Below are positions 17,794 to 25,570 of a stretch of 64,000 nucleotides of DNA, piece after piece. The stretch is from Thermomicrobiales bacterium (GTDB lineage: Bacteria > Chloroflexota > Chloroflexia > Thermomicrobiales > UBA6265). The notes beneath the pieces are model-generated. The model saw nothing but the letters and a program-made list of their open reading frames with translations, ran no database searches and had not been told where the DNA came from. The DNA is taken from contig JAUJOZ010000016.1 of NCBI GenBank assembly GCA_030447415.1, positions 1 to 64,000 of the forward strand, in the 5' to 3' direction. A program made the translations under genes and the position numbers. Within the stretch, counting starts at the first letter, position 1; the number at the start of each line of letters is the position of its first letter.

Positions 17794-19602
17794 ATGCTGC
17801 TGGAACTGACGATCAAGGATTTTGCCATCATCGATGAGATCCGGGTGGTCTTCGAGCCCGGATTCAACGCCCTGACCGGGGAGACTGGAGCGGGCAAGTC
17901 CATCCTGATCGATGCGCTGGGTGCCGTGCTGGGCGAGCGCATCGGTCCCGACGTGGTCCGCACCGGCGCCCGGTCTGCCCGGATCGAGGTGTCGTTCGAT
18001 GTCGCGGAGCTGTGCGGGCGCCCCGAGGTGGCGGCGGCGCTGGCGGAAATCGGCGTCGAGCCAGAGGACGGCCTGCTCATCCTCACCCGCGAGGTCGCCG
18101 CCGGCGGCCGCAGCAGCGCTCGTATCAACGGTCGCTCCGCGACTGCAGGTATGTTGGGACGGATTGGGGCATATCTGGTCGACATCCACGGCCAGAGTGA
18201 GCACCTTTCCCTTCTGCGTCCTGCCGAACACCTGGAGATTCTCGACCGCTACGCCGGCCTACTGGGCGACCGCGCGGCGTTGGGCACGCTGGTCGCTGAG
18301 CTGCGAGACGTCCGGGGCGGGATCGCGGAAATCACCGGCAACGCCCGGGAGCGAGCCCAGCGCCTCGACCTTCTTCGCTTTCAGGTCGACGAGATTGACG
18401 CGGCCGGCTTGCGGATGGGCGAAGAGGAGGATCTGGCCACGGAGCGGGCCGTGCTGCTCAACGTCGAGCGATTGGCACGCGATGCGACCGGCGCCTATGC
18501 GCTCTTGGCGGGCGGCGACGAGGGACTCGACGACGTCGGTCCGCTGCCGGCACTCGTCGCGCTTCGCCAGGCGAGTCGGCAGCTCGCGGACGTAGCCACC
18601 GTGGACGAGGCGATCAAGCCGCTGGCGGCGCGGGCGGAGGAACTGCTCTATCTGCTGGAGGACGTCGCGGCGGAGACTCGTTCCTACCGGGACGGGATTG
18701 AGGCCGATCCTGCTCGGCTCATCGCCGTCGAGGATCGGCTTGACGAGTTGAAGCGGCTGAAGCGCAAGTACGGCACGACGATTGAGGACATCCTGGAGTT
18801 TCGGGAGGAGGCCGCGCGCGAGCTGGAGGTGCTGACCGGCGGTGAGACCAGCGTGGAGCACCTGCGGGCCCGCGAGGCAGAACTGCTTGTCGAGGTGGGT
18901 GCTCGCGCCAGCCACCTCTCCGCCGCGAGGCGGGAGGCCGGTATGAGACTCGCCGCCGATGTCGAGCGGGCGATCGCCGAGCTAAACATGGGCCGTGCTC
19001 GGTTCGCCGTCGCACTGTCGCAGACGCCAGCGCCCAGTGGGGTGCCATTTCGCGACGAGGAGGGCATGGTGCTGTCCGTCACCGTCGACGAGACTGGGGC
19101 GGACCGCGTCGAATTCTTGATCGCGCCAAACGCCGGGGAAGCGCTCAAGCCGCTCGGCCGCGTCGCCTCCGGCGGCGAAATGGCGCGGCTGATGCTCGCC
19201 CTGAAATCGATCCTTTCCGCGGCCGATGCCACGCCGACCCTCGTCTTCGATGAAGTCGATGTTGGGGTTGGTGGACGGTCGGGTCAGGTGGTTGGCGAAA
19301 AGCTTTGGGGGTTGTCCAGCGCCCATCAGGTTCTCGTGATTACCCACCTACCGCAGATCGCCGCATTCGCGGACGTACACTTCCGCATCGCCAAGGGAGA
19401 GCGCCAAGGGCGGGTCGTTTCCCAGGTCGACACGATTGAGGGGGAGGAGCGCGTGGATGAGCTTGCTGCCATGCTCGACGGCTTTCCCGTGACCGCGGTG
19501 TCCCGTGCCAACGCCCGAGAGATGCTAGAGCGGGTCGAAGGGTGGAAACGCGGGGCAGGGACCGGGTATGGCGAGCCGGTCGCTGCCGGTGCCAGGAGCT
19601 AG
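17794..19602 (+). CDS. recN: DNA repair protein RecN
   Basis: 602-residue SMC-like ATPase for double-strand-break repair. Walker A (GETGAGKS) is at residues 29-36, followed by LIDALGAVLGER. The middle is rich in charged coiled-coil (for example ERAQRLDLLRFQVDEID). The C-terminal head carries the ABC signature VASGGEMARLMLALK, Walker B LVFDEVDVGVGGR and the HLPQIAAFAD motif specific to RecN. The length is typical. The ATG starts the canonical MLLEL-IKDFA-ID sequence. Confidence 0.96.
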   Translation: MLLELTIKDFAIIDEIRVVFEPGFNALTGETGAGKSILIDALGAVLGERIGPDVVRTGARSARIEVSFDVAELCGRPEVAAALAEIGVEPEDGLLILTREVAAGGRSSARINGRSATAGMLGRIGAYLVDIHGQSEHLSLLRPAEHLEILDRYAGLLGDRAALGTLVAELRDVRGGIAEITGNARERAQRLDLLRFQVDEIDAAGLRMGEEEDLATERAVLLNVERLARDATGAYALLAGGDEGLDDVGPLPALVALRQASRQLADVATVDEAIKPLAARAEELLYLLEDVAAETRSYRDGIEADPARLIAVEDRLDELKRLKRKYGTTIEDILEFREEAARELEVLTGGETSVEHLRAREAELLVEVGARASHLSAARREAGMRLAADVERAIAELNMGRARFAVALSQTPAPSGVPFRDEEGMVLSVTVDETGADRVEFLIAPNAGEALKPLGRVASGGEMARLMLALKSILSAADATPTLVFDEVDVGVGGRSGQVVGEKLWGLSSAHQVLVITHLPQIAAFADVHFRIAKGERQGRVVSQVDTIEGEERVDELAAMLDGFPVTAVSRANAREMLERVEGWKRGAGTGYGEPVAAGARS

Positions 19603-19708
19603 GAGATCAGGCTGCTATACTCGCGGGGCCGAGGCTTCAGCGCCGGCACCGTCGTCGACCAATCCCATGCCCCGCCGCTAGTGTTTCAAGCTGATCAGGA
19701 GTCCGCAG

Positions 19709-20014
19709 ATGCAACAGCCGAATATGAAGATGCTGCAGCAGATGCAGAATCGCTTGGTCAAGATCCAGCAGGAGCTTGAAGAGACGATCGTCGAGGGCAC
19801 GGCGGGTGGGGGCGTGGTCACCGCCCAGGTCACGGGGTCTCGGGCCTTCCATGGGATTAAGCTCGACCCGAGCGCCGTCGACCCCGACGATGTTGAGTTG
19901 CTGGAAGATCTCATTACGGCCGCAATCCAGGACGCGATGACCAAGGCCGCCGCGCTGTCGGAAGAAAAGATGAGCGTTCTGACGGGCGGCATGAAGATTC
20001 CCGGCTTAATCTAA
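19709..20014 (+). CDS. YbaB/EbfC-family nucleoid-associated protein
   Basis: 101 residues, standard for the family. It opens MQQPNMKMLQQMQNRLVKIQ and continues with EETIVEGTAGGGVVTAQVTG, the hallmark tweezer-dimer DNA-binding region. The C-terminal EDLITAAIQDAMTKAAALSEEKM is also typical. It binds DNA as a dimer and is often encoded beside recR, which is not present here. ATG 19709 is preceded by AGGAG. Confidence 0.92.
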   Translation: MQQPNMKMLQQMQNRLVKIQQELEETIVEGTAGGGVVTAQVTGSRAFHGIKLDPSAVDPDDVELLEDLITAAIQDAMTKAAALSEEKMSVLTGGMKIPGLI

Positions 20015-20120
20015 CGTCCGACCGCGGGTTGCCCTGGGTGCGGGCGCATACCGACCGATCTGGGAAGCCACGGAGCGACACGGCTCGGCGGCGTCCGCGA
20101 ACCGTTGTGGACGGTGAATC

Positions 20121-20384
20121 ATGGCTCGTGAGCCGCTGGTCTTGTACCTCGACGATGTCGTGCGGCTCCGCAAACCCCACCCATGTGGCGCTCTTGACTG
20201 GACGGTCGTGCGCCTAGGCGCGGACATCGGACTGCGCTGCCATGGCTGCAATCGCAAGGTGCTCCTCCCCCGCCGGACGCTCGAGAAACGCCTGAAGACG
20301 TTCGTCTCCCGCGGCCCCGAGACGAGCGGGGCCGGCATTGTGCCGACCGCGACCGGAGTCGCGCTACCGGACCAGCAGCCGTAG
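20121..20384 (+). CDS. DUF951-family small protein
   Basis: 87 residues. It carries the family core: [40 protein letters not shown] and EKRLK. The two Cys-containing segments (PHPCG, CHGC) suggest a zinc-binding or nucleic-acid-binding fold, but the function is unknown. It has an ATG start and lies about 100 bases after ybaB. A Thr/Val-rich tail follows the conserved part. The MFS gene starts almost at once after its stop. Confidence 0.85.
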   Translation: MAREPLVLYLDDVVRLRKPHPCGALDWTVVRLGADIGLRCHGCNRKVLLPRRTLEKRLKTFVSRGPETSGAGIVPTATGVALPDQQP

Positions 20385-20394
20385 CGCCGCGGTG

Positions 20395-21873
20395 GTGAGC
20401 GAGTCCGTCGAAGCCGCCACAACCGACGCCGACCCGGCGGTGTCGACCGTCGCCGCCCCGGCTGCATCCCCCGTCCGATCGCGGTTCCGCGTTCCGGCGC
20501 CTGGACGCTCCGACTCGATCCAAGCCGTCCTCCGCAACGGGCCGTTCCTGCGCCTGTGGCTGGCTCAAGCCATCTCACAGACGGCGCAGAACATGATCAA
20601 CTTCGCGCTCCTGCTCCGGGTGCGCAACGTCGTCGAGATCCACCGGCTCGAGCAAGCCAGCACGGCTATCAGCCTCGTGATCCTCGCCTTCTCGCTTCCC
20701 TCGGTTCTCTTCGGCCCGCTTGCTGGCGTTATGGCGGACAGGACCAACCGGCGCACCCTGATGGCCGTGGTGAATGCGCTGCGGGCCGTGGCAGTGCTCT
20801 GCTTCCTCATCATCCGTCCGGGCTGGCAGGTCCAGACGATCCTCGTGGCTTACTACGTCGTCACCTTCTTCTTCGGTATCGCCGGACCGTTCTTCGCTCC
20901 GGCCCAAGGCGCGACGATCCCGTCGCTCGTGCCGCGATCACAGCTCATCAGCGCCAACGCGCTCTTCAACCTGACGTTCACGGCGGCGCAGCTGATTGGG
21001 TTCGCCACGGTCGGCCCGCTGCTCGTCAAGCTGATCGGCGTCGACCTCCTCTTCGCCTCCACGGTGGTCGTCTTTCTCCTCTGCGCCGGCCTAGTGATGA
21101 CCTTGCCCGCGACCCCTGTCGCCGCGCGCGCTCCCGGCGAGGACAGCCACCCGATGCACCGGCTCTGGCTGGACATCAAAGAGGGACTTGTCTTCATCCT
21201 CCAGGACCCGGTCCTGATGCGCGCCATTGCTCACTTGACGCTGGCGGCGACGACGTTCTTGATGGTTGCAGCGCTCGGACCAGAATTCATCACCGGGATC
21301 ATTGGGCTGCCGAAGGAAGACATCGGCTACATCGTGGCGCCGGCCGGGCTCGGGGTATTCGCCGGAGTGCTCGTTGTTGGTCGGGTCGTCAGGCGCTTTC
21401 CGCGCGAGGCGGTCATCGACTGGGCCATCGCGCTGGCCGGGCTGATGCTGCTGCTCCTGGCGGTCAGCCACGACGTTCTCGGGGTGCTGTGGCGCGGCGG
21501 CCGGGCGCCGGTTGGGGTGGAGACGGCGGTGGCCGGCGGGTTGGCGGCATTGCTGGGGGTGTGCAACGCGTTCATCCTCGTGCCGGCGCAGACGATCCTG
21601 CAGGAGCGCTCGGACGAGCATATCCGGGCGCGTGTCTATGCTACGTTTTTCACGATCTCCAACACCGTCTCGTTCGTGCCGATCTTCTTCGCGGCGGCGT
21701 CCGCCGACCTCTTCGGGGTGACGCAGGTGCTGTCGGTCGTGGCGCTCCTTCTGGGGGCCGTGGGTGTCGTCAGTGTTTGGCGCCGCCGATCCGAGGAAAG
21801 CGCCCGTTGGGAGCGTGTGCGGACCCGTCACCGTCAGGGACCGGAAGCGTTCGGACCGTTGCAAGAGGAGTAG
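20395..21873 (+). CDS. MFS transporter (12 predicted membrane helices)
   Basis: About 492 residues from GTG 20395 (GTG 20392 equally possible); the frame is open earlier but overlaps DUF951. After a disordered Ala/Ser-rich N-terminus come 12 hydrophobic segments. The loop between helices 2 and 3 reads GPLAGVMADRTNRRTLM, the MFS signature G---DR--RR. FFAPAQGATIPSLVPRSQLISANAL is typical of the EntS-like/macrolide-exporter branch (MFS_3). It is likely a drug or metabolite exporter, substrate unknown. It is followed by a bidirectional terminator shared with pyrB. Confidence 0.88.
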   Translation: MSESVEAATTDADPAVSTVAAPAASPVRSRFRVPAPGRSDSIQAVLRNGPFLRLWLAQAISQTAQNMINFALLLRVRNVVEIHRLEQASTAISLVILAFSLPSVLFGPLAGVMADRTNRRTLMAVVNALRAVAVLCFLIIRPGWQVQTILVAYYVVTFFFGIAGPFFAPAQGATIPSLVPRSQLISANALFNLTFTAAQLIGFATVGPLLVKLIGVDLLFASTVVVFLLCAGLVMTLPATPVAARAPGEDSHPMHRLWLDIKEGLVFILQDPVLMRAIAHLTLAATTFLMVAALGPEFITGIIGLPKEDIGYIVAPAGLGVFAGVLVVGRVVRRFPREAVIDWAIALAGLMLLLLAVSHDVLGVLWRGGRAPVGVETAVAGGLAALLGVCNAFILVPAQTILQERSDEHIRARVYATFFTISNTVSFVPIFFAAASADLFGVTQVLSVVALLLGAVGVVSVWRRRSEESARWERVRTRHRQGPEAFGPLQEE

Positions 21874-21912
21874 TGGTGTCGGGGAGCGAGGCCTCACTCT
21901 GGGGCGACCACA

Positions 21913-21953
21913 CGACCCACCCGTATCGCCTCACGCCTCGTGAGCGTGGGTCG
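21913..21953. terminator. Two-part hairpin between convergent MFS and pyrB genes
   Basis: CGACCCAC (21913-21920) pairs with GTGGGTCG (21946-21953), enclosing CTCACG/CGTGAG (21930-21944). It sits between the ends of two converging genes and could serve both. No T tract is present. Confidence 0.5.
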
Positions 21954-22039
21954 GGCGCCATCTCCGATGGCGTGGAAGGGCAGCGCCAGTCGGTCGCCGC
22001 GGAGAACGGGATCACCGACTCGGATCGCGAGAGCGCCCC

Positions 22040-22972
22040 CTACCCGTTGGGCCGCTCCCCATCCGCGAGCAGCAGGTCCAGCAGCGCCATCCGCACGAAG
22101 ACGCCGTTCCTTGCCTGTCGGAAGTACGCGGCGCGGGGATCGGGGTCAACCTCCGCGGCGATTTCGTCCACTCGCGGCAGCGGGTGGAGGACAATCGCCT
22201 GAGGATTGAGGCGCCCGAAGGAGGCCGCGTCGAGGACGTAGACGCCACGTGACGCCTCGAACTCCTCGGCCGTCGCGAAGCGTTCTCGCTGGATTCGCGT
22301 CTGGTAAACCACGTCGACGTGGGGAAGCACGATTGCTAAGTCTTGCTCGTCGCGGTAGGCAACGTCGTGGGCGTCGAGCGCGGCGCGGACATCGGCACCC
22401 ATCGGTACCGCCTGGGGCGAGACGAAGACCAGCTCCGTTCCCTCGGTCAAACAGAAGAGGCGGGCCAATGAGCGTGCGGTGCGCCCGAACCGGAGGTCAC
22501 CTACAAGGGCAACGCGGAGGCCGTCAATCCGGCCTAGCTCGTGGCGGATGGTGTAGAGGTCAAGCAGCGCCTGTGTTGGATGCTCGCCTGGACCGTCACC
22601 GCCATTGATCACCGGGACGGAGGCGACCGCGGCGGCGCGGTGAGCAGCCCCCTGCTCGTGGTGCCGAATCACAATGGCGTCGGCGTACCCCTCGACGATG
22701 CGGACGGTGTCCTCGACGGTTTCCCCCTTGATGGCCGAAGAGAACTCCCGCGCGTTCTCAGTGGAGATCACCTGGCCTCCCAGGCGCAGCATGGCGGCTT
22801 CAAAGCTCAGCCTGGTCCGCGTGGACGGTTCGTAGAAGAGGGTCGCGAGGATCCGTCCGCGGAGAGGCGCTGCGTCCGGGGGCAGCTCTCGCATGTGATC
22901 GGCTCGCGCGAAGAGTCGCTCGAGCTCCGCACGGTCAAACTGCGCGACCTCCACGACATGGCGAACTGTCAC
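22040..22972 (-). CDS. pyrB: Aspartate carbamoyltransferase catalytic subunit
   Basis: 310 residues from GTG 22972, behind GGAGGAGG; the open frame upstream of this has no similarity. Carbamoyl phosphate site FYEPSTRTRLSFE (about residue 47), the KGET element, then GDGPGEHPTQALLD and VALVGDLRFGRTARSL, and HPLPRVDEI near the C-terminus are all intact. It catalyses the committed step of pyrimidine synthesis. There is no neighbouring pyrI or pyrC, so it appears to be a stand-alone gene here. Confidence 0.95.
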   Translation of the reverse strand: MTVRHVVEVAQFDRAELERLFARADHMRELPPDAAPLRGRILATLFYEPSTRTRLSFEAAMLRLGGQVISTENAREFSSAIKGETVEDTVRIVEGYADAIVIRHHEQGAAHRAAAVASVPVINGGDGPGEHPTQALLDLYTIRHELGRIDGLRVALVGDLRFGRTARSLARLFCLTEGTELVFVSPQAVPMGADVRAALDAHDVAYRDEQDLAIVLPHVDVVYQTRIQRERFATAEEFEASRGVYVLDAASFGRLNPQAIVLHPLPRVDEIAAEVDPDPRAAYFRQARNGVFVRMALLDLLLADGERPNG

Positions 22973-23093
22973 GCCGGCCTCCTCCTCTCGCGACCGGCCG
23001 GAGTATAGCCGGGACGAGGGGCCGCTCCGGGTCACTCCCGCCATCAGGAGCCGACATACAATCGGCGGCGTTAGAGCTAGGGAGGAGACATCG

Positions 23094-23984
23094 GTGTTGG
23101 TTGAGCTCGGGTCGCGGGTTGCGGTGATCCCCGGCAGCGTCAACATAGGGGTACTGCGCGGAGATGCGGGCCGCGTCGTGCTCGTCGACACTGGTCTGAA
23201 CGAGACGAGTGGCAAGAAGGCGCTCAAGGCCGTACGGGAAGAAGTCGGCGGCGAGGTGGCCGCGATTCTGACGACCCACGCGCACGCCGACCACTTCGGC
23301 GCCAACGCGACGGTCGTGAAGCGCACGGGCGCCCGCGTCTATGCGCCACAACCAGACGAAGCGGTCCTGCGCTATCCGATCCTGCAACCGATGTCCCTCT
23401 TCGCGGGCGCTGACCCCCTCGACACGCTGCGTGGGGGATTTCTGCTCGCCGATCCCAGCCCGGTGGATGAGGTGGTCCGCCCGGGACCGCTGACGGTTGT
23501 GGGCATCGAGCTAGACGTTCTCCCCCTCGGCGGGCACTCCCCAGGCCAGGTTGGCTATCTGGTGGACGGCGTCTTCTTCTGCGCCGACGTCGTGCTGCCG
23601 GCGAGCGTACTCGACAAATACAAGATCCCGTACCTCTTCTCCGTGACCGACCACCTGCGGGCGCTCGATACTGCCGACGCGGTGACCTGTGAGCACATCG
23701 TGCCGGGACACGGGCCGCTGCTCGATTCGCTGACGGAGCTGCTGAGTCTCAACCGATCGTTGGTCGAGGATGTCGCCGAGCGCGTCTTGGCGCTCGCGCA
23801 GGAGCCGACGACGGCAGAGATGATCTTGACCGGGTTGTTGACGCACTACGGTGCGGCGGTGACCGATGCTCCGTCGTTCTACCTGCTCCAGCCGACAGTC
23901 TTCGCTTTCCTCAGTCACCTTCACCGCGCGGGTCGGGTCCGGCACCAGGTTCACAAGGGGCGGTCGCTATGGACGGCGGTGTAG
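23094..23984 (+). CDS. Metallo-beta-lactamase-fold hydrolase
   Basis: 296 residues. The zinc motif THAHADHFGAN (HxHxDH) is at about residue 62. Further conserved residues occur in LGGHSPGQVGYLVDG and ADVVLP, and a late His in EHIVPGHGPL. The C-terminal winged-helix-like part (TAEMILTGLLTHYG ... LSHLHRAGRVRHQ) resembles the LACTB2-type arrangement. The substrate may be a thioester or a phosphoester. GTG 23094 is preceded by GGGAGGAGAC. It is divergent from pyrB, with about 120 bases between starts. Confidence 0.88.
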   Translation: MLVELGSRVAVIPGSVNIGVLRGDAGRVVLVDTGLNETSGKKALKAVREEVGGEVAAILTTHAHADHFGANATVVKRTGARVYAPQPDEAVLRYPILQPMSLFAGADPLDTLRGGFLLADPSPVDEVVRPGPLTVVGIELDVLPLGGHSPGQVGYLVDGVFFCADVVLPASVLDKYKIPYLFSVTDHLRALDTADAVTCEHIVPGHGPLLDSLTELLSLNRSLVEDVAERVLALAQEPTTAEMILTGLLTHYGAAVTDAPSFYLLQPTVFAFLSHLHRAGRVRHQVHKGRSLWTAV

Positions 23985-24095
23985 TTCGGCGGGTTGCCAA
24001 GGAGCTCCGACGGCGTCGAGCATCGAAGGGCGCCATACCAACCGAACGGTGGGTAAGTGGGGTCGTCGCGTTGGTCGGTCAAGCCCTTCGCGTGG

Positions 24096-25460
24096 TTACC
24101 TGGCCGGACCGCCGGCGAGGTCCGTCAGCACCATCTCCGCGATCCGGTTCCCCAACCGAACGCTGTAATTTGTGCCGCGGTCTTCCGGGTAGATCTGGCT
24201 CGTGTTCGCGAGGTAGAGATTGGCGAGCGGTGTCCGGTGCTCCGGCAGCTTCTCCCGGTAGTTGGGGGTGACGATCGGCTGGGCCGACCGTTCGCGGAAG
24301 ACCCACCAGCGCTCGATCCAGCTCGGGTCAAAGTCCGGGTTAATCCGTTTCAGATACGGGAGGTACGTCTCGATCAGTTCGGCTTCGGGAAGGGTGAAAT
24401 AGGGGTGATCGGGCTCGAGGTATTTGCTGAGGTAGACGAATCGCTTGCCGCCGTACTCGGCCGGGTCAACGAAGTTGGTGTGCTCGATGATGCCAGTAAA
24501 CGGCACGTCGGGGTCGGCGACGTTGAGCCAGTAGATGGCGGAGAGGGGCCGACTCAACTGGAGCAGGGCGACGGCGGCTGCCTCGTAGGTCAGCCCGGTC
24601 AGCTTCGCCCGATAGGCTTCCGGCAGATTGGGCACCAAGCGGGCGAGGATCGGCGATGGGGTCGTGACGACGACGGCATCGCAGTGGACTTCCGATCGGT
24701 CGTCAAGGACCACGGTCCAGCACTCGCCGTCGGTCTGTCGAAGTGCGGTCGGTCCGGAGCCTGTCCGGAGGTCGGCTCCCTCGCGGCGGCAGCACTCCAC
24801 CAGCGCGTCTATCAGGACGTTGAAGCTGCCGCGGATGTAGCCGAGCTTTTCGTTGTCAAGCGGGGAGCGGCGTGACGTCGTTCGGAGCCAGATCTTGCCC
24901 CAGAACCAGACCATCGCCACCTGATCGTAGTAGCGCCCAAATTTGGCGCGCAGCTGGGCCCCGAGCGTCCGGTCGTACGCCCGCTGGCCGAGGGCGCGGC
25001 GCAACCAGGCGTCGGCCGTGATCCGCTCGAACTTCTCCCAGCGACGCACCCGCTGTAGGTACGCCGTGACGAGGCCAATGCGGACCCGATCGATCAAGGG
25101 GATGAAGCGGAGTCGTAACAGGTCTAGCGCGCCATTCAGGGGGTAGATACGCCCGTCGGCAAAGTACCCAACGTTGGACGGCAGCCACATGAGATGGTCC
25201 GCGATACCGAGTTCCTCGATCAGCGCCACGATCTCGCGATCGCTCTGGAAGAGGTGGTGGTAGAAGTACTCCAGGTGGGCACCGTCGACCGGGAAGGCCG
25301 CTGCCTGACCGCCCAGGCGATCGCTCCGCTCCCAGAGCGTCACTCGCTGCCCGGCCTGGGCGAATCGCAGTGCCGCCGTCAAGCCGGCAATGCCCCCGCC
25401 GACGACCCCGATATGCTTCCGATTCTGACCTGTCCGCTCACCCGCTGCGACGCCCGCCAT
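24096..25460 (-). CDS. FAD-dependent oxidoreductase (amine oxidase / protoporphyrinogen oxidase-like)
   Basis: 454 residues from ATG 25460 (upstream GGAGGAGCAGGGG); the frame extends further without similarity. It begins with the dinucleotide-binding motif GVVGGGIAGLTAALRFAQAG and then LWERSDRLGGQAAAF. It has the family C-terminus LANTSQIYPEDRGTNYSVRLGNRIAEMV. In similar proteins the HLEYFYHHLFQSDREIVALIEELG segment is common to flavin oxidoreductases of glycolipid or carotenoid-type pathways. The substrate is unknown. The hppA gene lies upstream on the same strand, separated by a hairpin. Confidence 0.85.
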   Translation of the reverse strand: MAGVAAGERTGQNRKHIGVVGGGIAGLTAALRFAQAGQRVTLWERSDRLGGQAAAFPVDGAHLEYFYHHLFQSDREIVALIEELGIADHLMWLPSNVGYFADGRIYPLNGALDLLRLRFIPLIDRVRIGLVTAYLQRVRRWEKFERITADAWLRRALGQRAYDRTLGAQLRAKFGRYYDQVAMVWFWGKIWLRTTSRRSPLDNEKLGYIRGSFNVLIDALVECCRREGADLRTGSGPTALRQTDGECWTVVLDDRSEVHCDAVVVTTPSPILARLVPNLPEAYRAKLTGLTYEAAAVALLQLSRPLSAIYWLNVADPDVPFTGIIEHTNFVDPAEYGGKRFVYLSKYLEPDHPYFTLPEAELIETYLPYLKRINPDFDPSWIERWWVFRERSAQPIVTPNYREKLPEHRTPLANLYLANTSQIYPEDRGTNYSVRLGNRIAEMVLTDLAGGPAR

Positions 25461-25490
25461 AGTGCTACCCCTGCTCCTCCAAACGCGGCA

Positions 25491-25518
25491 ACGGGCGGAC
25501 CCGCCACGGCCCGCCCGT
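25491..25518 (-). terminator. Hairpin downstream of hppA
   Basis: ACGGGCGG (25491-25498) can pair with CCGCCCGT (25511-25518) over a 12-base loop, about 50 bases beyond the hppA stop and just upstream of the oxidoreductase start. There is no T tract, so its strength is uncertain. Confidence 0.4.
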
Positions 25519-25570
25519 CCCATTGGAAACGTTGGTTCGCGTCAACGGTCAGGGCGCGGTCGCGCAGCGC

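Noticed and set aside
20556-22202. 548-codon frame overlapping the MFS gene
   Set aside because: An out-of-frame shadow of the transporter (Arg/His/Pro-rich). The MFS frame has 12 helices and its motifs.
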